In this document: piece after piece, positions 1-5,841 of the stretch
How the letters are laid out: each line of letters opens with the position of its first letter
Position numbering within the stretch: position 1 is the first letter of the stretch
From: Alistipes sp.
GTDB taxonomy: Bacteria > Bacteroidota > Bacteroidia > Bacteroidales > Rikenellaceae
Direction: 5' to 3'
Assembly: GCA_022511355.1 (NCBI GenBank)
Contig: JAFLRS010000047.1
Span: 1 to 12,158 of the forward strand
DNA length: 12,158 bases
Made by a program: the position numbers and the translations under genes
Notes under the pieces: generated by a model
The model's input: the letters and a program-made list of their open reading frames with translations, nothing else
Told to the model about the DNA's origin: nothing
Databases searched by the model: none

Positions 1-239
1 TTGTCGGTAGCTTCGGGGTCTTCGAGTATGTTGCGAAGTTTCTGCAGATGTGCGGCGCGCAGATAGAACGATACATCGGCATAGGCTTCCTGCGAGAGCA
101 GTTCGAGACCTTTGGGGTCCACCTTGAGGATTTTGCGTCCGTCGCACTCCACGACTTTCACATAATCTTTGGTAAGCAGACGGTATTCCGTCGTGTCCTG
201 TTGGATAGGAAAGGGTTCCTGATAAATGAATTCAGCCAT
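1..239 (-). CDS. Fumarate hydratase class I, N-terminal part (truncated by window edge)
   Basis: Class I fumarases are cytoplasmic [4Fe-4S] enzymes that interconvert fumarate and malate in the TCA cycle or its reductive branch. The reverse strand from the ATG at 239 translates to 79 complete residues. It begins MAEFIYQEPFPI, then DTTEYRLLTKDYVKVVE, ILKVDPKGLELL and ends RNILEDPEATD. This matches the N-terminus of the E. coli FumA/FumB family (FxYQxPFPLxxDxTEYxLLT, EILKVxPEALxLL, ILxDPEASEND), recalled from memory. The frame stays open to the window edge, so the C-terminus, including the cluster-binding cysteines, is missing. It has its own promoter at 281-311. The symbol is left blank because the subtype (fumA, fumB or another name) cannot be decided from this part. 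The family call is firm. Confidence 0.92.
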   Translation of the reverse strand, partial: MAEFIYQEPFPIQQDTTEYRLLTKDYVKVVECDGRKILKVDPKGLELLSQEAYADVSFYLRAAHLQKLRNILEDPEATD

Positions 240-280
240 TGTGTTTATTTTGTTTTTGATTGCAATCGTTTAGCAATCCG

Positions 281-311
281 CAAATTTAATAAAAAAGCGG
301 ATAATCTGCAA
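281..311 (-). promoter_or_regulatory. Bacteroidota-type promoter of the fumarate hydratase gene
   Basis: On the minus strand TAAATTTG (288-281) fits the TAnnTTTG -7 consensus, with TTG at 311-309 and a 20-bp spacer. The ATG at 239 lies about 40 nt downstream, which leaves a short A/T-rich leader. The -33 TTG falls inside the loop of the terminator hairpin at 292-327, so the two elements overlap. Confidence 0.7.
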
Positions 312-327
312 TGATTATCCGCTTTTT
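292..327. terminator. Bidirectional intrinsic terminator after the M16 protease gene
   Basis: A perfect 15-bp inverted repeat, AAAAAGCGGATAATC (292-306) and GATTATCCGCTTTTT (313-327), encloses a 6-nt loop TGCAAT. The GC-rich core with A/T-flanked arms gives a U-tract in either direction. It lies 21 bp beyond the M16 stop codon (349-351) and ends transcription from the minus-strand operon before the fumarase gene. The fumarase -7 element starts only 3 bp further on. Confidence 0.88.
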
Positions 328-348
328 CGATTTGAGTTGTCCGGAGGG

Positions 349-3171
349 TTATTCGGCCGTTTGGGGGCGCATCATGACCAGGGTCATGTTGCCGTCGGCG
401 AGAATCTTTTTGGCGAGTTCCCGCACGTCATCGTAGCTGATGCCTTTGACCGTATCGAGATAGTTTTCGATATAGTCCTCGTTGTAATCGTACCAGTTGT
501 TGATAATCATGCGCCAGCCGCCGTTCTGTTCGAGGGTGTTGCCCCAGCTTTTGACGAGATATTCGCGATGTTTTTCTATATCTTCGGGCAGGGGGCCTTC
601 GTCGGCAATTTTCCGGATTTCATCCATTATGATTTCGTTGAGTTCGTCGGCCATGGTGTCGTCGGTATCGAACTGAATGCGCATAGCATATTGTTCGAAG
701 GGTTTGTCTTCGAGCGAGCCGCTGACGTGTACGCCGTAGGAGCCACCTTTCTCTTCGCGAACCGAGATAAGATAGCGTGAGGAGAGAGCCTGCGAGAGGA
801 AGCTCATTACGAGTCGGTTTTTGAGGGTGTAGGGGATTTTGCCGGTAAAGATTCTGTTCACCGAGACTTTGGGTTGCAGCATCGGGGCTTTGAAGTCGTT
901 GATTACGGTGCCTTCTGCCGCACGCACGCCGTCATCTTTGGCAGCGGAGTGCTGTTTGGATACGGGTAGCGAACCTATATATTTCTCTACGAGCGGTTTG
1001 AGGGTTTCGGTATCGACATTTCCCACGAAGGTAAAGCGGAAGTCGGCGGCATTGTTGTAGAGTGTGCGGTATACTGCGGGCAGCCTGTCGAATCTGATGC
1101 CGTTTATCGCCTCGAGCGAGATGATGCGTTTGCGCATATTGTCGTTGTAGAGGGTTTTCGACACGGCCTCTTCCGAGATGTAGTCGGGATTGGTGAGCAT
1201 ATTTTCGATGGCTGTGGTATACTGTTTTATTACGGTATTGAGGTCGCCTTCGTCGAAACGGGGGTCGGTAAAGCGCAGATAGAGGAGTTGCAGCAAGGTT
1301 TCCACATCTTTGGGCGAGCAGCTGCCGCCCATGCCGTGTTCGTATTCCTCGACGCTCAGACCTATGTTGGCGGTTTTGCCGGAGAGTTGTTTGCGGAGGT
1401 CCACCATGGGGAATTTCGAGACTCCCGACATCGATGCGATTACGGGCAGGAACGATGCGGTGTAGAAATCGTCGTCAGCGATTATCGAGGTTCCGCCTTC
1501 GGCAACGGCGCTGAAGAGTACTTCGTCGGCTTTGAACTGCGTGGGTTTCACCACGACCTTGACACCGTTTTTGAGGGTCCATTCAACGGTTCCGGGGACC
1601 TGACTGTTTTCGGTTTTCTTCACTTTCGAACCTTTGAGCTTCACTTTGCCGTCGATAAGGGGTTCTTTCACGCTGTTGTCCTCGAATGCGGCTATTTCGG
1701 AAGCGGCCACTTCGTTCATGATGTTGAGAATCTGACTTTCGGAGGGATTTTCGAGTCCCTCTTTTTCGGGAGCGTTCACCACTATTACGCGGTTTTTGCC
1801 GTCGGCCGAGATGAGCTGCGAGCAGAACTGATTGATGATATCGAGATTCACCTGCGTGATGAGCATACTGTCTATCTGCCATTCGGTTTCGGCATCGGGC
1901 ATTGCGGTGTTGTGCTGGAAGTTGTTCTGATATACGCTGATGAATTCGCCGTTGTTGCGGTCGTTGCGATTGGTGTATTTGCGTTCGGCGCTGCGGAGCA
2001 GTTCATTCTGTGCGCGTTCGAATTCGCCGGCTGTAAATCCGTGACGTCGGATGCGTTCGGCTTCGGTGAATAGGGCTTCAGCCGCTTCTTCGAGCCGTCC
2101 TTCCTGAGCCATTGCCGAGAACGAGGTTACCTCGAGCGTGGGGCATATTCCGAACGAACCGTTGCCGATGGAGGCTCTGGTGAAGGGTGCATCGGGTTTC
2201 ATGGCCATCTCTTGGAAACGGAGGTCGCCCATACGGTCGATGTATTCGGTGATTACTTCGAGCATCTCTTTCTGCACGGTGTTGTTGAACTGCTGAGGCA
2301 GCATGGGGGAGCGTTTGTCGAAAATCAGAATTTGCGAGTAGGGCATCTCCTTGTCGGTGAAGATGGAGATTACGGGTTCCTCGTTGTCGGGGATTACTAT
2401 GACATCTTTCCGTGCTGCATCGGCTGCGGGTGCCGGGATGTCGGCCATAAGGGCTTTGAGTTTGTTTTCCACGAGGTCCACATCCACGTCGCCGGCGATC
2501 ATTACGGCCTGATAGTCGGGGCGGTACCATTTGTGGTAGAAGCTCGACAGGTCGTCATGATTAAAGCTTTTCAGACCGTCCAGATAACCTATGAGGTTTC
2601 GTTCTTCGTATTTGGTGCCTTTGGCTACGGTTTTGAGCATATTGATTGTCGAACGCCAGCTTGCGCCGTCGCGCTGACGCAATTCGTTCATGATTACGCC
2701 GCGTTCGGCATCCATTTCTTCGGGTTCGAGAGCTATGAACTGCGACCAGTCGTGCAGAACGAGCAGAGCCGTGTCGATAATGCTTTCGCGATGTACGGGT
2801 ACATCCTTCATCAGATAGATGGTGTAGTCCCACGAGGTTGCGGCGTTGAGATTGGCGCCGAATTTCACGCCCACTTTTTCGAGATATTCGATAAGGGTTT
2901 TGCCGGGCAGATTTTTGGTGCCGTTGAAAGCCATGTGTTCGAGGAAGTGGGCGAGTCCCTGCTGATTGTCATCTTCCTGAATGGCGCCCACGTTGTGCAG
3001 GATGTAGAAGTCGGCCTGACCTTTGGGTTTTTCGTTGTGACGAATGTAGTAGGTCATTCCGTTTTCGAGTTTGCCCGTTCGCAGTTGCGGGTCTGCGGGG
3101 ATGGGTTGCATCTGAGCCGATGCTGTTGCTGCGATGATTGCGGCAGCGACAGCCATAAACATCTTTTTCAT
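349..3171 (-). CDS. Secreted M16 family zinc metallopeptidase (PqqL-like, two M16 halves)
   Basis: A 940-aa exported peptidase of the pitrilysin/insulinase (M16) family, close to the usual length of PqqL-like proteins. Residues 1-19 form a signal peptide (MKKMFMAVAAA...ATASA, then Q20), so it acts in the periplasm or envelope. The inverted zinc motif HxxEH is HFLEH at 75-79, followed by ERGVIMNEL with E156 and E163, the expected second-shell and zinc-ligand glutamates. The C-terminal half carries VREEKGGSY (R805, Y812), the R/Y pair that completes the M16 active site. The protein is therefore probably catalytically competent. The natural substrate is unknown; processing or degrading peptides in the envelope is an inference. 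It starts 39 bp after the HTH gene across a G-poor, A-rich leader without a Shine-Dalgarno. I see no TAnnTTTG element in that gap, so it is probably co-transcribed with the genes upstream. Confidence 0.95.
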   Translation of the reverse strand: MKKMFMAVAAAIIAATASAQMQPIPADPQLRTGKLENGMTYYIRHNEKPKGQADFYILHNVGAIQEDDNQQGLAHFLEHMAFNGTKNLPGKTLIEYLEKVGVKFGANLNAATSWDYTIYLMKDVPVHRESIIDTALLVLHDWSQFIALEPEEMDAERGVIMNELRQRDGASWRSTINMLKTVAKGTKYEERNLIGYLDGLKSFNHDDLSSFYHKWYRPDYQAVMIAGDVDVDLVENKLKALMADIPAPAADAARKDVIVIPDNEEPVISIFTDKEMPYSQILIFDKRSPMLPQQFNNTVQKEMLEVITEYIDRMGDLRFQEMAMKPDAPFTRASIGNGSFGICPTLEVTSFSAMAQEGRLEEAAEALFTEAERIRRHGFTAGEFERAQNELLRSAERKYTNRNDRNNGEFISVYQNNFQHNTAMPDAETEWQIDSMLITQVNLDIINQFCSQLISADGKNRVIVVNAPEKEGLENPSESQILNIMNEVAASEIAAFEDNSVKEPLIDGKVKLKGSKVKKTENSQVPGTVEWTLKNGVKVVVKPTQFKADEVLFSAVAEGGTSIIADDDFYTASFLPVIASMSGVSKFPMVDLRKQLSGKTANIGLSVEEYEHGMGGSCSPKDVETLLQLLYLRFTDPRFDEGDLNTVIKQYTTAIENMLTNPDYISEEAVSKTLYNDNMRKRIISLEAINGIRFDRLPAVYRTLYNNAADFRFTFVGNVDTETLKPLVEKYIGSLPVSKQHSAAKDDGVRAAEGTVINDFKAPMLQPKVSVNRIFTGKIPYTLKNRLVMSFLSQALSSRYLISVREEKGGSYGVHVSGSLEDKPFEQYAMRIQFDTDDTMADELNEIIMDEIRKIADEGPLPEDIEKHREYLVKSWGNTLEQNGGWRMIINNWYDYNEDYIENYLDTVKGISYDDVRELAKKILADGNMTLVMMRPQTAE

Positions 3172-3210
3172 AATGTTTTTTTTGTTTACAGTTGTGTTGT
3201 TATTGTTGTT

Positions 3211-3417
3211 TTACTCTTTGCGGTACTCTATTATGTCGCCGGGTTGGCAGTCGAGTTCTCTGCAGATGGCTTCGAGGGTCGAGAATCTTACTGCGCGAGC
3301 TTTTCCGGTTTTGAGTATGGAGAGGTTGGCGGGTGTTATATCCACGCGTTCGGCGAGTTCGCCGAGCGAGATTTTCCGCCGGGCCATCATTACGTCTATA
3401 TTTATTATTATAGCCAT
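3211..3417 (-). CDS. Small Cro/C1-type HTH regulator (YozG-like), partner of DUF2975
   Basis: A 68-aa single-domain DNA-binding protein of the XRE/YozG type. It starts MAIIINIDVMMARRKISLGE. The helix-turn-helix comprises LGELAERV (18-25) and the recognition helix ITPANLSILKTG (27-38). The ending STLEAICRELDCQPGDIIEY is characteristic of this small-regulator family. Such proteins are commonly encoded beside DUF2975 membrane proteins (yoaS-yozG in Bacillus is the recalled precedent), as here: the DUF2975 gene ends 48 bp upstream. The start at 3417 is chosen because N-terminal IIINIDVMMA is conserved in relatives; in-frame ATGs at residues 10 and 11 would cut into the domain. A run of nine G residues ends 5 nt before this ATG. 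Target genes are unknown; autoregulation of the operon is an inference. Confidence 0.88.
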   Translation of the reverse strand: MAIIINIDVMMARRKISLGELAERVDITPANLSILKTGKARAVRFSTLEAICRELDCQPGDIIEYRKE

Positions 3418-3422
3418 TCCGA

Positions 3423-3431
3423 CCCCCCCCC
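3423..3431. repeat. Nine-base homopolymer (C9 on plus, G9 on minus) upstream of the HTH start codon
   Basis: Nine consecutive C on the plus strand read as G9 in the mRNA of the HTH gene, followed by TCGGA and the ATG. The tract is in the ribosome-binding position and lies after the DUF2975 stop codon, so length changes would not alter either reading frame. They would alter leader spacing and structure. A sequencing homopolymer error in its length is possible. Confidence 0.9.
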
Positions 3432-3465
3432 GCGGGTGTATGCCGATAAATGTTTCATTGTTAGT

Positions 3466-4191
3466 TTATATTGTCAGTTTTTGTTCTTCGCCGAGTTTGG
3501 AGCCTATCGAGAATATTTCGGCCGTAAAGATTACGAGAGCGGCGAGGAGCAGAGTATAGTAGTTTAAGTTGAAATCGGTGTTTACGGTGTATTCGGAGCC
3601 TTCGAGGAATTTTGCTGCGCCTTTGGCCATAGTCCATTCGCTCCATGCGTTGAGGAAGTCGATGACTATGAGGATGAGTCCTATTGTGCGGGTGTACCAC
3701 ACGCATTTGGGCGAGAGCGGGGTATCGTTGCCGGCCGAGCGTCGCAGCGAGTTTATTATAAGGAATATTAGGACGAATACCGCTATGTTGAGGAGCATCA
3801 GCATTATTGAGCTTATGTAAACTGCCGCCGAGCCGCCTACCGAGCGGAATATTATGTCGATGAACGAGGTGTCGTTTTCGGCATCCTGCGATACGAGCAT
3901 ATCGAATCTCGAGGCCGCGAGCGATATCGAGGTATTTCTTGTGTCGTCGGCCTGCAGCAAGTCTATTTGTCGGTTCACGGTCAAGGGCACGTTGATGAAT
4001 ACCTGTGAAACGCGGAGACGGTCGTCGCCGAGACTTTCGAAGAGGATCTGATTCACTTCGCTGCCGAGTTTTGCTCCCCGTTTCATAGCGGGAGCCGTAT
4101 TGTAGATTACGCCTCCGAGCAGGGCCGCGAAATATACTATGTACAGAATGATTATTCTGGTTTTCAGATTCTGTTTGTTCGTATTTGCCAT
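3466..4191 (-). CDS. DUF2975 family four-TM membrane protein
   Basis: A 241-aa integral inner-membrane protein. Hydrophobic segments lie near residues 12-30, 122-147, 167-184 and 210-228, with a polar, probably extracytoplasmic stretch of about 90 residues between the first two. The ending FTAEIFSIGSKLGEEQKLTI matches the DUF2975 hallmark (an I/VF..G..L.EE..LTI motif at the C-terminus), and the third-helix region CVWYTRTIGLILIV also fits. The molecular function is not established. In other bacteria DUF2975 proteins sit next to a small YozG-type HTH regulator, exactly as here, which suggests a membrane-linked sensing or regulator-sequestration role (inference). The start at 4191 (MANTNKQ) is preferred over an in-frame ATG at 4317. 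The longer form would overlap the miaA 3' end and would place the start upstream of the promoter at 4223-4252. Confidence 0.85.
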   Translation of the reverse strand: MANTNKQNLKTRIIILYIVYFAALLGGVIYNTAPAMKRGAKLGSEVNQILFESLGDDRLRVSQVFINVPLTVNRQIDLLQADDTRNTSISLAASRFDMLVSQDAENDTSFIDIIFRSVGGSAAVYISSIMLMLLNIAVFVLIFLIINSLRRSAGNDTPLSPKCVWYTRTIGLILIVIDFLNAWSEWTMAKGAAKFLEGSEYTVNTDFNLNYYTLLLAALVIFTAEIFSIGSKLGEEQKLTI

Positions 4192-4222
4192 TGTTGCTTT
4201 GCTGCTGATTGGTTTACTGATG

Positions 4223-4252
4223 CAAAGGTAATGAAAAATTACGAAAAACAAA
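4223..4252 (-). promoter_or_regulatory. Promoter of the DUF2975-HTH-M16 operon
   Basis: On the minus strand TACCTTTG (4230-4223) matches the TAnnTTTG -7 element, with TTTG (4252-4249) as the -33 element and an 18-bp spacer. It lies just after the miaA stop codon (4259-4261) and about 30 nt before the DUF2975 ATG. This fixes the DUF2975 start downstream of it. Confidence 0.8.
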
Positions 4253-4258
4253 TATTTT

Positions 4259-5143
4259 TTATCGAATTTCGATAAATTGTAAAATTTCATCGGGTGTGAG
4301 CCAGCGGATTTGCTCATCGCGCCGAAACCATGTCATTTGCCGTTTGGCATATCTTCGGGAGTTGCGTTTTATGAGTTCTATCGCCTCTTCGCGTGATATC
4401 AGTCCGTCGAAGTGGTCGAACCATTCGCGGTAGCCGACCGTCCGCAGCGAGTTGAGATGCCGCAGCGGATAGACTTTGCGAGCCTCTTCTTCGAGTCCTT
4501 CGTCTATCATGGCATCCACGCGGCGGTTGATTCGGTCGTAGAGAGTTTCGCGGTCCATCTCTATTCCGAGTTTCACTATTTCGAAGTCGCGTTTGCGGCT
4601 GCATCCGGTCCGCAGCGAGGAGTAGGGTTTCCCGGTTTGCAGGCATACCTCCACGGCCCGCAGTACGCGTGAGGGATTGTCGCGGTCCACTTGTGCGGCA
4701 TATTCGGGGTCGAGTAGCTGCAGTTGCGCGAACAGAGCGGGCAGACCCTCTTTGCGCAACTGTTCGTTGAGCGATTCGCGCAGTTGTCCGTCGGTTTGTG
4801 GGAGGTCGTCCATACCTTCGCAGAGGGCTTTCACATATAGTCCCGAGCCGCCTGCGGCTATTACGTCGTCATGAGTCAGGAACAGTTTTTCGAGCAGAGC
4901 GAGGGCTTCCGATTCGAAGCGACCGCAGCTGAACTCTTCGGTGAGTTCGTGTGTGGCTATGAAGTGGTGTTCGGCGGCGGCGAGTTGTTCGGGCGAGGGT
5001 TGAGCGGTGCCTATGGGTATTCCGCGGTATATCTGACGCGAGTCGGTCGAGATTACGGGAGCGCCGAGTTTGCGTGCGAGCCGTATGCTCACATCGGTTT
5101 TGCCCGAACCTGTCGCTCCGACTATTACTATCAGACGTTTCAT
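4259..5143 (-). CDS. miaA: tRNA dimethylallyltransferase MiaA
   Basis: MiaA transfers a dimethylallyl group from DMAPP to N6 of adenosine 37 in tRNAs reading UNN codons, in the cytoplasm. The 294-aa product has the P-loop GATGSGKT (9-16), DSRQIY (34-39) corresponding to the substrate-binding DSxxIY motif, GGSGLYVKAL (98-107), NPSRVLRAVE (156-165), TVGYRE (235-240) and RRYAKRQMTWFR (263-274). All are standard MiaA landmarks, and the length is normal for the family. No key residue is visibly missing. It starts 25 bp after the PRiA4_ORF3-like gene and probably shares that gene's promoter. No hairpin terminator is visible after it, so some read-through into the DUF2975 operon is possible. Confidence 0.97.
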   Translation of the reverse strand: MKRLIVIVGATGSGKTDVSIRLARKLGAPVISTDSRQIYRGIPIGTAQPSPEQLAAAEHHFIATHELTEEFSCGRFESEALALLEKLFLTHDDVIAAGGSGLYVKALCEGMDDLPQTDGQLRESLNEQLRKEGLPALFAQLQLLDPEYAAQVDRDNPSRVLRAVEVCLQTGKPYSSLRTGCSRKRDFEIVKLGIEMDRETLYDRINRRVDAMIDEGLEEEARKVYPLRHLNSLRTVGYREWFDHFDGLISREEAIELIKRNSRRYAKRQMTWFRRDEQIRWLTPDEILQFIEIR

Positions 5144-5168
5144 TGTTGTGTGACGGCCCGATTGATGA

Positions 5169-5681
5169 TTAGTATTCGTCGTCGTAGTTGTCGTCGCCGT
5201 CGAATTCGTTAAAATCGCCCATCATCTCTTCGAAGATGGAGCCTTCGTCGGCGCCCACTGCATCGGGGTCGAACTGGTCGGGAGCGGGAGCGTTTTCGAA
5301 GGCCACGCGCGGATATTCGAAATGCGGGTCTGCCTCTTTGGCGCCTGTAAGTTCGAGATAGTAAGCCCGTTCCGAGATCATGTCGAACTGATAGACAAGA
5401 CGGTCGCGATTGTTGCGAATCACCTGAGCCACAAGCACTTTTTCCATCGGGACGGGGGCATCTTCGCCGTCGGGGGCGCCCATGTCGAGCGAGGTGAATT
5501 CGCGCAGCGGCTGCCAGTGGCTGTCGGCGGTGAAGAACGAGGCCATACAATCCTCATAATCAAGTGATTCGAGTATAAAGCGATGGAAATCGAGCAGTGT
5601 CATATCGTACATCACTTCGTAGTCGCGCACGAAGTTGTCGTTCTCATCGCTCAGCATTCTGAATTGAAGAATCATCGACAT
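5169..5681 (-). CDS. PRiA4_ORF3-like (IS1096 passenger TnpR-like) acidic protein
   Basis: A 170-aa soluble protein resembling the plasmid pRiA4b ORF-3 / IS1096-passenger TnpR-like family, which is widespread in Bacteroidota chromosomes despite its mobile-element name. Visible support is the N-terminal strand-helix region (ILQFRML, then LLDFHRFILESLDYED at about 29-44 and SFFTADSHW at 48-56) and the later VYQFDMISERAYYLELTG (96-113). The latter is a degenerate version of the family's YxYDFGDxW..xIxLE core. The C-terminus is a strongly acidic tail from about residue 130, ending DGDDNYDDEY. No membrane segment or signal peptide is present, and no function is established. It leads the miaA transcript; no transposase is nearby, so nothing here supports mobility. 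An alternative ATG is at residue 3. The family call is fairly confident, the role unknown. Confidence 0.75.
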   Translation of the reverse strand: MSMILQFRMLSDENDNFVRDYEVMYDMTLLDFHRFILESLDYEDCMASFFTADSHWQPLREFTSLDMGAPDGEDAPVPMEKVLVAQVIRNNRDRLVYQFDMISERAYYLELTGAKEADPHFEYPRVAFENAPAPDQFDPDAVGADEGSIFEEMMGDFNEFDGDDNYDDEY

Positions 5682-5703
5682 AATGTTGTGAGTTTTGTTG
5701 ATG

Positions 5704-5734
5704 CAAATATAGCCAATAATGATGACAAAACAAA
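5704..5734 (-). promoter_or_regulatory. Promoter of the PRiA4_ORF3-like gene and miaA
   Basis: On the minus strand TATATTTG (5711-5704) is a perfect TAnnTTTG -7 element and TTTG (5734-5731) the -33 element, with a 19-bp spacer. The ATG at 5681 is about 22 nt from the -7 box, leaving a very short leader. It is divergent from the promoter at 5773-5803. Confidence 0.82.
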
Positions 5735-5772
5735 GGGTGTCGGAAAATGATATTTGGGGTGTACGGGGTCGG

Positions 5773-5803
5773 TTTGTGCGTATTTGAAAAAGTAGTATCT
5801 TTG
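5773..5803 (+). promoter_or_regulatory. Promoter of the polysaccharide export operon
   Basis: TTTG (5773-5776), a 19-bp spacer and TATCTTTG (5796-5803) match the Bacteroidota -33/-7 consensus exactly. The ATG of the exporter follows 38 nt after the -7 box. A second TTTG at 5783-5786 is too close to the -7 box (9 bp) to be the -33. Confidence 0.85.
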
Positions 5804-5832
5804 CCTGTCGAACATATTTTCGGATTAAAATC

Positions 5833-5838
5833 AGGAGG
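5833..5838 (+). promoter_or_regulatory. Shine-Dalgarno-like AGGAGG before the exporter start
   Basis: AGGAGG stands three bases before the ATG at 5842. No other start in the window has such a strong match, and the spacing is shorter than is usual for a working site. Most Bacteroidota genes lack this signal, so its contribution to translation is uncertain. Confidence 0.5.
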
Positions 5839-5841
5839 GAT

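Noticed and set aside
48..314. An 88-codon plus-strand frame at the left end
   Set aside because: It runs antisense to the fumarase N-terminus and through its promoter and the terminator hairpin.
2212..3567. A 451-codon open frame on the plus strand opposite the M16 gene
   Set aside because: It is antisense to a well-supported M16 protease, crosses the HTH gene and part of the DUF2975 gene, and its translation is rich in F, V, H and G with no recognisable domain. It is a by-product of codon bias in the real genes.
4192..4317. Extension of the DUF2975 protein to an ATG at 4317
   Set aside because: It overlaps the miaA 3' end, starts before the promoter at 4223-4252 and adds a stretch not expected in the family.
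5169..5681. Mobile element suggested by the TnpR / IS1096 passenger family name
   Set aside because: I see no transposase, terminal inverted repeats or target duplications around it, and it sits in a housekeeping-type operon with miaA.
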